Source: Actinomycetota bacterium
Lineage (GTDB): Bacteria; Actinomycetota; Thermoleophilia; Gaiellales; Gaiellaceae
Direction of reading: 5' to 3'
DNA length: 23,646 bases
Assembly (NCBI GenBank): GCA_005883365.1
Contig: VAXA01000001.1
Location: forward strand, 1 to 23,646
The notes below the pieces were generated by a model, which was not told where the DNA came from, did no database searches, and saw only the letters and a list, made by a program, of their open reading frames with translations. Shown in pieces: positions 14,007 through 20,547 of this stretch (its first letter is position 1; each line of letters starts with the position of its first letter). The position numbers were made by a program, and so were the translations under genes.

Positions 14007-16558
14007 ACGCGCCGCCGCATAGTAGCGGAGAAGAAGCCGACCGCTCCGACCGCCACCGCGGCCAGTGCGGCACCCCTCGCGGCCCGCCGTACGAGCGACG
14101 GCTTCGGCCGGATCTCGTAGTAGAGGCGCTCGGGCCGGGGCCCTCTAGGACCGGCGGCGCCGTGCTCGCGGGCGAGCTTCAGCACCTGCGCGACGTGCAG
14201 CGCGCGCCGGCCGGTGCCGCCCTGCTCGATCTGCGTCTTGCAGGAGAAGCCGTCCGCCACCACGATCGTGTCCTCCTCGAGCTCGCGCACCTTCGGCAGG
14301 AGACCCAGCTCGCCGCACCGCATCGAGACCTCGTGGTGCCCCGCCTCGAAGCCCCACGAACCCGCGAGCCCGCAGCAGCCGGCCTGCAGCGTCAGCGGCG
14401 CGAACTTCGGCACCGCGCGCTCCTGCGTCATCCCCGCGGCGAGCTTGAATGCCTGCGCGAACGGCGGCGTGTGCGTGACGAAGTTGACGGGCCCGGGCGC
14501 CCGCGACGCGAGCCGGGCGACCTGGTCGATCAGCCCGAACGCGTACGCGTGACGCGGGCGAAGCTTGTGCTTCCAGCGCTGATGGAGGAACTCCGCCTTG
14601 TAGGTCGGCATGTCGACATTGACGGGGCAGTCGTGCGTGCAGCCCTTGCATGCAAGGCAGAGGTCGAGCGCCTCCATCACCTCGTCCGACTGCCAGCCGT
14701 CGGTGATGACCTCGCCTTCGAGCATCTCGAACAGGAGGCGCGTGCGCCCGCGCGTCGAGTGCATCTCATCCCGCGTCGCCATGAAGGACGGGCACATGAC
14801 GTCGACGCCGTCGGGCGTCCGGCACTTGCCGACGCCGACGCAGCGGACAGTCGCGTGCGCGAAATCGCCGTGGTCCTCGGGATACGCGAACTTGACCTTC
14901 GGCCGCCAGGGCTCGTAGTCGGCGCCGAGGCGGAGGTTCTCGTCGACGCGGTACGGCCGGACGACCTTGCCCGGGTTCATCTTCCAGTCGGGATCCCAGA
15001 TCGACTTGAACTCCTCGAAGGCGCGCACGAGGTCGTCGCCGAACATCTTGGGGAGAAGCTCTGCACGCGACTGGCCGTCGCCGTGCTCGCCGGACAGTGA
15101 GCCGCCGAGCTCGAGCACGAGGTCGCTTGCGTCCTCGAGCCAGCGGCGGAACTTGGCGATCCCCGGCTTCGTGACGAGGTCGAAGTTCCAGCGAGCGTGG
15201 ACGCAGCCCTGACCGTAGTGGCCGTAGAGCGAGCTCTCGTACCCGTACTCGTCGGCGAGCTTGGAGAGGCGGCGGAGGTACTCGCCCAGCCGCTCGGGCG
15301 GGACGGCCGAGTCCTCCCAGCCCTCGTGCGTGTCCTCCTTGCCGGGGATGAACGCGGTCGCGCCGAGCCCCGCCTCGCGCACCTCCCAGATGTGCTGCTC
15401 GCCCGCGGGGTCGTCGTACAGCTTCATGCCCGACGGCGGCCGGCCGTCCTTCTCGAGGTCGCGCATCAATGCCCGCGCCTTCGCGTCGGACTCCTCCTTC
15501 GTCTCGCCGCCGAACTCGACCAGCAGCCAGCCGCGGCCGTCGGGGAGCATCGAGCGCTCGTGCTGGTGGATGCCGAGCAGCGTCATGTCCTCGATCAGCG
15601 TGTCGTCCATCCCCTCGATCGAGATCGGCCGGTGCTCGCGCGCGAGCATCACGTGGTCGGCCGTGCGGAACTTGTCGGGGTAGCCGGCGACGAGCAACGA
15701 GACGCACGGCGGCTTTGGGATCAGCTCGAGCGTCGCCTCGAGCACCGTCACGCAGGTCGACTCCGTGCCGACGAGCGCGCGACCCACCTCGAAGCCCTTC
15801 TCGGGGAGGAGCTCGTCGAGGTTGTAGCCGGAGACCCGCCGTGGGATCTGCGGATAGCGCGCGCGGATCTCGTTGGCGTGCGTAGCTGCGAGCTCGCGGA
15901 GCCGCTCGGCGACCGCGTCGGGCACGCCTGCGCCGCCGCGGCCGATACGCAGGCGCTCGCCCCGGTACGTCAGCACCTCGAGCTCGACGAGGTTGTCCGC
16001 GACGCGCGGCCCGGGCCCGTGGAACTCCGACTGGACCGAGTGCCGACCACACGAGTTGTTGCCGAGCATGCCGCCGAGCGTGCAGTAGGCATGCGTGGAC
16101 GGATCGGGCCCGAAGGTCAGGCCGTACTTCTCGCTCGCTGTCTCGCGCAGGTGGTCGAGGACGCAACCCGGCTGCACGCGGGCGAGGCGGCGATCGGGGT
16201 CGATCTCGAGGATGTGATGGAGGTACTTCGAGAAATCGACCAGCACCGCCGTGTTGCAGCCCTGGCCGGCGAGGCTCGTGCCGCCGCCGCGCAGGACGAT
16301 CGGCGCGCCGTACTCGCGGCAGACCCGGTGGATCTCGACGAGCTCGTCCACGTGGCGCGGGACGACGACGCCGATCGGCGGCATCCGGTAGTTCGAGGCG
16401 TCGGTCGCGTAGAGCGCGCGGCTCGCGGTGTCGAAGCGGACCTCGCCCTCGATCGCCGCGCGGAGTTCGGCGGCGATGGTGCGCCGGTCGATCTTCTCGA
16501 CGCCGGCGGTGCCGCCCTGAACGCGCGTCTCGGTTCGTTTCGGGATCGTGGCGCTCAC
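13997..16558 (-). CDS. FAD/Fe-S D-2-hydroxyacid dehydrogenase (YdiJ/GlcD-GlcF fusion type) with internal deletion
   Basis: Flavoprotein fused to an Fe-S module, expected to oxidise a D-2-hydroxyacid such as D-2-hydroxyglutarate or D-lactate and pass electrons to the respiratory chain. The FAD domain shows RGGGTSLAGQGCN (about 90-102) and LGGMLGNNSCG (161-171); the cap domain has SLSGEHGDGQSR. Cysteines near 579 (VGKCR and MCPSF) and the CLACKGCTHDCP cluster near 636 bind Fe-S centres. At about residue 721 the sequence jumps from VPKFAPLTL to QAGCCGLAGSWGF, skipping the first CCG module kept in the chimeric copy. It has 853 residues; family members are near 1000. The GTG start overlaps the preceding stop by 4 nt (GTGA). 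An unusual C-terminal tail has a hydrophobic stretch (GAALAAVAVGAVGFFSA), perhaps a membrane anchor. The exact substrate is not known. Confidence 0.88.
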   Translation of the reverse strand: MSATIPKRTETRVQGGTAGVEKIDRRTIAAELRAAIEGEVRFDTASRALYATDASNYRMPPIGVVVPRHVDELVEIHRVCREYGAPIVLRGGGTSLAGQGCNTAVLVDFSKYLHHILEIDPDRRLARVQPGCVLDHLRETASEKYGLTFGPDPSTHAYCTLGGMLGNNSCGRHSVQSEFHGPGPRVADNLVELEVLTYRGERLRIGRGGAGVPDAVAERLRELAATHANEIRARYPQIPRRVSGYNLDELLPEKGFEVGRALVGTESTCVTVLEATLELIPKPPCVSLLVAGYPDKFRTADHVMLAREHRPISIEGMDDTLIEDMTLLGIHQHERSMLPDGRGWLLVEFGGETKEESDAKARALMRDLEKDGRPPSGMKLYDDPAGEQHIWEVREAGLGATAFIPGKEDTHEGWEDSAVPPERLGEYLRRLSKLADEYGYESSLYGHYGQGCVHARWNFDLVTKPGIAKFRRWLEDASDLVLELGGSLSGEHGDGQSRAELLPKMFGDDLVRAFEEFKSIWDPDWKMNPGKVVRPYRVDENLRLGADYEPWRPKVKFAYPEDHGDFAHATVRCVGVGKCRTPDGVDVMCPSFMATRDEMHSTRGRTRLLFEMLEGEVITDGWQSDEVMEALDLCLACKGCTHDCPVNVDMPTYKAEFLHQRWKHKLRPRHAYAFGLIDQVARLASRAPGPVNFVTHTPPFAQAFKLAAGMTQERAVPKFAPLTLQAGCCGLAGSWGFEAGHHEVSMRCGELGLLPKVRELEEDTIVVADGFSCKTQIEQGGTGRRALHVAQVLKLAREHGAAGPRGPRPERLYYEIRPKPSLVRRAARGAALAAVAVGAVGFFSATMRRRVAP
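14393..14394. other. rearrangement junction J3 (in-frame deletion in the oxidoreductase)
   Basis: Plus-strand ggcctgcagcgtc is shared with block 2 (to 12277) and then diverges: agcggcgcg here, tcgacctcg there. The join keeps the reading frame (APLTL then QAGCC) and removes about 500 bp. The parent sequence on the right of this junction is not in the window, so the microhomology cannot be checked here. Confidence 0.85.
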
Positions 16559-17664
16559 CGTGTCACCTCCGCGAGCTGCACGCCGAACCGAGCCGCGTCG
16601 CTGTGGCGGAGCTCGAGGCCGTTGCCCGGCCGCGACCGGTCGGGCCGCAGGACCCCGTCCTCGGGCTCGGGGACTCCGTCGAACAGCATCCCCTCGATCC
16701 GGACGTGGTCGTGGAAGTACTCGAGATGCCGCCGCCGCTCGACCGCGCAGAAGGCGTGCACCGAGATCGCCGGCGCGCAGTGGGCCGAGACGTCGATCGA
16801 GTGGGCGTTCGCGAGACCGGACGCAGACAGGAGGCCGGTGATCCCGCCGCAGCGGGTCACGTCGGCCTGGAGGCAGTCGACGCAGCCGACGAGATTCCGG
16901 AAGTCGGCCGGCACGTAGGCGTACTCGCCTGCAGCGATCTCGAGCCCAGCCGGCCCCGAGTCACGGATGAGGCGCAGCCCCTCGAGATCGTCCGAGGAGA
17001 CGGGCTCCTCGAACCACGTCACGTTCCAGGTGTCCGCGTAGCGCTCCGCCCAGGCGAGCGCCTCCTTGCGCGCGAAGGCGCCGTTCGCGTCGACGTAGAG
17101 CTCGACGTCGTCGCCGATCGCTTCCCGCGCCGCATCGAGGCGTACCGGATCGCGCTCCGGTTCCCGCCCGACCTTCATCTTCACGCGCGGGATCCCGGCC
17201 TCGGCCCAGCCGCCGAGCTGCTCGCACAGCCGCTCGTCGGAGTACGAGCAGAACCCTCCGCTGCCGTAGATCGGGACGTCGTCGTGCGCAGCGCCGAGGA
17301 GCACGACGAGCGGAACGCCGAGCAGGCGAGCCTTCAGGTCCCACACCGCCTGGTCGACGGCGGACACGGCGCAGAAGCCGATCCCGGGCTGGCCGGCGTT
17401 GCGGACCTGCGCGGTCATGCGCAGCCACGCGGCGCGTACGTCCATCGCGTCCTCGCCCTCGACCGCGCCCGCCAGCTGAGAGGAGATCACCTCGGCAGCA
17501 GCGGCGTCGCAGTACGTGTACCCGAGCCCCGTCTGGCCGTCGGCGTGCGCTTCGACGACGACGATCGTCGTCGAGTCCCACTCGAGCGTCCCGTCCGACT
17601 CGGGCTCGTCGGTCGGGATCGTGTACGCGTGGACGTCGAGCCGCTCGACCGGCGCTGCAGCCAC
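16555..17664 (-). CDS. enolase-superfamily (mandelate racemase/muconate lactonizing) enzyme
   Basis: 369 residues from a GTG start that overlaps the stop of the ThDP enzyme by one base (TAGTG). The superfamily abstracts a proton alpha to a carboxylate, with Mg stabilising the enolate. Visible are the KxK base motif (VKMKVG, Lys162/Lys164), metal ligands Asp192 (DANGAF), Glu219 (FEEP) and Glu247 (AAGEYAY), and the His-Asp pair Asp268 (ADVTRCGGIT) and His295 (SAHCAP). KxK plus His-Asp is the mandelate-racemase subgroup, most of whose bacterial members are sugar-acid dehydratases giving 2-keto-3-deoxy acids. I cannot name the substrate. It sits between a ThDP enzyme and a 2-hydroxyacid dehydrogenase and is translationally coupled to both. 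Confidence 0.9.
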   Translation of the reverse strand: MAAAPVERLDVHAYTIPTDEPESDGTLEWDSTTIVVVEAHADGQTGLGYTYCDAAAAEVISSQLAGAVEGEDAMDVRAAWLRMTAQVRNAGQPGIGFCAVSAVDQAVWDLKARLLGVPLVVLLGAAHDDVPIYGSGGFCSYSDERLCEQLGGWAEAGIPRVKMKVGREPERDPVRLDAAREAIGDDVELYVDANGAFARKEALAWAERYADTWNVTWFEEPVSSDDLEGLRLIRDSGPAGLEIAAGEYAYVPADFRNLVGCVDCLQADVTRCGGITGLLSASGLANAHSIDVSAHCAPAISVHAFCAVERRRHLEYFHDHVRIEGMLFDGVPEPEDGVLRPDRSRPGNGLELRHSDAARFGVQLAEVTR

Positions 17665-19460
17665 TACGACTTCAGGTGCTCCGTGAATTCGATGAGCTTC
17701 CCGCGGAGCGACTTCTCCATCACGCCCATCCTCTCGGGGTCGCCCTTGACCATCGCCTTCGCCATCTCCTCGGCCTGCTCGAGCCGGATGTGCGGCGGCA
17801 GCGGCGGGATCTCGGGGTCGGTCTTGACCTCGAGCACGACGGGGCGGTCGGCGGCGAGCGCCTCCTCCCAGGCGGAGCGCATCCGGTCGCCGTCGTCGCA
17901 GAAGATCCCCTTCAGCCCGCAGAGCTCGGCGTAGGCGGCGTAGTCGAAGTTCGGCAGCCACTGCGTAGCCGGGAACTTCGGATCGCCCTCCATCACCCGC
18001 TGCTCCCACGTCACCTGGTTCAGATCCTGGTTGTTGAAGACGCAGAAGACGAGGCGCTTGTCGTGCCAGCGCTCCATGTAGCGCTTCACCGTCAGCATCT
18101 CGTTCATGCCGAGCATCTGGAACGCGCCGTCGCCGACGAAGCAGATGACCGGCCGCCCCGGGTGCGCGAACTTCGCGGCGATCGCGTACGGGACCCCGGG
18201 CACCATCGTCGCCAGCGTCCCGGAGAGCGAGGCGAGATTGCCCTTGCGCAGCTTCAGCTGGCGGGCGAACCAGTTCGTCGAGGAGCCCGAGTCGGCCGTG
18301 ATGATCGCGTCCTCTGGCAGCACCTGGGAGAGCTCGTGGACGACGCGCTGCGGGTTCATCGGGTCGGCGTCCATCATCGAGCGCCGCTCGACGATGTCCC
18401 ACCAGTCGCGGACGCCCTCCTCGATCTGCTCGCGCCAGCCGCGGTCCTCCTTGCGCACGAGGTGCGGCTCGAGCGCGCGCAGCGTCTCCTTCGCGTCGCC
18501 GATCAGCAGCACGTCGGCCGGGTAGCGGATGCCGATCATGCCGGCGCTGATGTCGATCTCGACGCAGCGCGCCTGCCCCTCCTTGGGAAGGAACTCCGCG
18601 TACGGGAAGCTCGTGCCGACCATGAGCAGCGTGTCGCAGTTCTCGATCATGTCGTAGCTCGGGATCGAGCCCAGGAGGCCGATCGCGCCGGTCACGTACG
18701 GGAGGTCGTCGGCGAGGACGTCCTTGCCGAGCAGCGCCTTCGCGACGCCGGCGCCGAGCAGGTCCGCGACCCGCTCGAGCTCCTCGGCGGCGCCGCGGGC
18801 GCCCTGGCCTACGAGCATCGCGACCTTCTCCCCCTCGTTCAGGATCTCGGCGGCGTGCTGGATGTCGTGCTCTTGCGGCAGCACGCGCGGCCGGCGGTAG
18901 CCGACGCTCGAATAGACGGAGCCGTGGGTGCGCGGCGGCGACTCGACGGCTTTCAGCTCGGCAACGTCGTTCGGGACGATGATCGTGCAGACGCCGCGGT
19001 GGTCGAGCGCGATCCGGCACGCGCGGTCGACGAGATGGCGCGCCTGGGCCGGGTCCATGCAGACCTGGACGAATTCCGACACGTCCTTGAACAGGACCTG
19101 CAAGTCGACCTCTTGCTGGTAGTGCGAGCCGAGCGAGCTGCGCTTTTGCTGGCCGACGATCGCGACGACCGGGACGTGGTCGAGCTTCGCGTCGTAGAGG
19201 CCGTTGAGCAGGTGGATCGCGCCCGGGCCCGACGTCGCCATGCAGACGCCGAGCGCGTCGGAGCCGGCGAACTTCGCGTGACCGCACGCCATGAACGCGG
19301 CCATCTCCTCGTGACGGGCCTGGATGAAGTCGGGGTCGCCGTCGGCGCGGTCGAGCGCGCCGAGAAACGCGTTGATCCCGTCGCCGGGATACCCGTAAAT
19401 GCGATGAACGTCCCACTCGCGCAGGCGCTTCAGGAAGTAGTCGGCGACGAGCTCGCCCAT
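17664..19460 (-). CDS. ThDP-dependent enzyme, PoxB-like (pyruvate oxidase/quinone-dependent pyruvate dehydrogenase family)
   Basis: 598 residues, full-length for the family. The N-terminal Pyr domain carries RHEEMAAFMA (about 49-58) with the catalytic Glu, then SGPGAIHLLNGLYDAKLDHV. The middle domain is FAD- or nucleotide-binding in PoxB relatives. The C-terminal PP domain has the ThDP/Mg motif GDGAFQMLGMNEM, starting at 443 and ending at NN 476-477. The short C-terminal segment (MEKSLRGKLIEFTEHLKS) is amphipathic and could contact the membrane, as in PoxB. The best fit is decarboxylation of pyruvate or another 2-keto acid with transfer to quinone; acetolactate synthase or a lyase of the same fold remains possible. 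A strong GAGGAGG site lies 6 nt before the ATG. It follows the hydrolase gene by 65 nt on the same strand. Confidence 0.88.
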   Translation of the reverse strand: MGELVADYFLKRLREWDVHRIYGYPGDGINAFLGALDRADGDPDFIQARHEEMAAFMACGHAKFAGSDALGVCMATSGPGAIHLLNGLYDAKLDHVPVVAIVGQQKRSSLGSHYQQEVDLQVLFKDVSEFVQVCMDPAQARHLVDRACRIALDHRGVCTIIVPNDVAELKAVESPPRTHGSVYSSVGYRRPRVLPQEHDIQHAAEILNEGEKVAMLVGQGARGAAEELERVADLLGAGVAKALLGKDVLADDLPYVTGAIGLLGSIPSYDMIENCDTLLMVGTSFPYAEFLPKEGQARCVEIDISAGMIGIRYPADVLLIGDAKETLRALEPHLVRKEDRGWREQIEEGVRDWWDIVERRSMMDADPMNPQRVVHELSQVLPEDAIITADSGSSTNWFARQLKLRKGNLASLSGTLATMVPGVPYAIAAKFAHPGRPVICFVGDGAFQMLGMNEMLTVKRYMERWHDKRLVFCVFNNQDLNQVTWEQRVMEGDPKFPATQWLPNFDYAAYAELCGLKGIFCDDGDRMRSAWEEALAADRPVVLEVKTDPEIPPLPPHIRLEQAEEMAKAMVKGDPERMGVMEKSLRGKLIEFTEHLKS

Positions 19461-19525
19461 GGCGTTCCTCCTCGGATCGTTCCTTCAGGTTGTGGACGTC
19501 GGGCCCGAACGGGAAACGCCGGAGG

Positions 19526-20263
19526 CTACGAATTCGCTTCGATAAAGGAGAGGACGCGGTTCCAGGCCCCGTCGGACGCCGCCTGGAACTCCTCCTGCTT
19601 GCGGTCGAAGAAGCTGTGCGGCGCGCCCTCGAACTCGACGAGCTCGTAGTCCTTGCCCGCCTCGCTCAGAGCCTGCTCGAACTCGACGTTGTCCTCGTGG
19701 GGGATTCCCTGGTCGGCGCCGCCCTGCAGGGCGAGGATCGGCGCTTCGAGGCTCGGCACCAGCTCGATCATCCGGCTCGGCCGGCCGTAGAAGCCGACGG
19801 CGCCTGCGAGCCCGTGGCCCGAGGCGGCCGCCGCCCACGAGCCGCTGCCGCCGTAGCAGAAGCCGACCGTGAAGATCGAGCTGCAGCCGAGGGTGCGGAG
19901 GTCGCTCACGCAGGCGCCGACGTCCGCCTGCACCTGGTCGTTGGTGTGCTGCTGCACGAGCGGCATGTAGTCCCAGTCCTCCGGCCGCTTCTCGATCCCG
20001 GCGGTGCGGCCGAAGTAGTCGAAGGCGAGCGCCGCGTGCCCGCGCTCGGCGAAGCGGAGCGCGAGCTCCTCGTAGAAGCGGTACAGCCCGCGGACGTCCG
20101 GCAGGATCACGACTCCGGTCCGCAGCTGCAGCACTTCCTCGGGCAGCGCGCGGAACGCCGCGAAGCGGTTGCCGTCCTCGCTCTCGAGTACGAGATCGTC
20201 GTGGGAAACCGCGGCGCCGGAGATCCGCGGGATCGGCGGCTCGGAATCGAGCTCGAAGCACAT
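19526..20263 (-). CDS. dienelactone hydrolase family protein
   Basis: Alpha/beta hydrolase of 245 residues. The catalytic triad of the dienelactone hydrolase family is visible: Cys136 in GFCYGG (Cys nucleophile in place of Ser), Asp184 in GGADQGIP and His216 in GAPHSFFD. VVILPDVRGLYRFYEELALRF and FDYFGRTAG are typical of the fold. The family hydrolyses dienelactone in chloroaromatic breakdown, but most genomic members have other or unknown ester substrates, so no pathway is assigned. There is no strong ribosome site before the ATG. It may be the first gene of the minus-strand run leading into the ThDP enzyme; the 54 nt to the divergent gene at 20318 would hold both promoters. Confidence 0.9.
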   Translation of the reverse strand: MCFELDSEPPIPRISGAAVSHDDLVLESEDGNRFAAFRALPEEVLQLRTGVVILPDVRGLYRFYEELALRFAERGHAALAFDYFGRTAGIEKRPEDWDYMPLVQQHTNDQVQADVGACVSDLRTLGCSSIFTVGFCYGGSGSWAAAASGHGLAGAVGFYGRPSRMIELVPSLEAPILALQGGADQGIPHEDNVEFEQALSEAGKDYELVEFEGAPHSFFDRKQEEFQAASDGAWNRVLSFIEANS

Positions 20264-20317
20264 CGCGCCGCGAGCCTACGAGAGGAGGCGCACGCTCTGC
20301 GGCGTACCCTGACTGCG

Positions 20318-20506
20318 GTGGACGACGAGTCGCAGCGCGACGAGATGAACGCGGCGATCCGCGCCCAGCGCGAGCGGGGAGCGGTGCCGCGTTCCATGCT
20401 CCCGGCCGACGAGGAGCCGCCGCTGGAGCCGGCGGAGCCACCGAAGCCGCCCACTTCCGAGCCGGCACCGAAGCGCGGCCTGCTCTCTCGCTTCTTCCGG
20501 AACTGA
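20318..20506 (+). CDS. small acidic/proline-rich protein, unknown function
   Basis: From a GTG start this encodes 62 residues: VDDESQRDEMNAAIRAQRER, then an acidic Pro-rich middle (DEEPPLEPAEPPKPP) and a basic amphipathic end (KRGLLSRFFRN). An in-frame ATG at 20345 would give 53 residues. No convincing ribosome site is adjacent to either start; an AGGAGG lies about 30 nt upstream of the GTG. It ends 41 nt before the penicillin-binding protein on the same strand and may share its transcript. I recognise no family. Confidence 0.5.
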   Translation: MDDESQRDEMNAAIRAQRERGAVPRSMLPADEEPPLEPAEPPKPPTSEPAPKRGLLSRFFRN

Positions 20507-20547
20507 GGCGTAACCAGGAGTGGCCCGCGGCGTTTACCCGACGTCGC

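Larger units (their letters stand above)
12769..14393. repeat. repeat block 3 (segments a+b+c), 1625 bp
   Basis: Contains the start of rplK, complete nusG, secE, rpmG, tRNA-Met and the oxidoreductase C-terminus. It matches block 1 over 12769-13742 and block 2 over 12962-14393. In secE it agrees with block 2 at one variable site and with block 1 at the other two, so it is not a simple copy of either. Confidence 0.95.

Noticed and set aside
11881..14073. Open frame of 730 codons running through rpmG, secE, nusG and the chimeric region
   Set aside because: Only the part after the L11 ATG at 12816 is meaningful; upstream it reads known genes in a wrong frame.
9872..14393. Transposon- or integron-mediated duplication, or tRNA-targeted integration
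   Set aside because: No transposase, integrase, terminal inverted repeats or target-site duplications are visible. The repeat ends fall inside genes, not at the tRNA 3' end, where integrases act.
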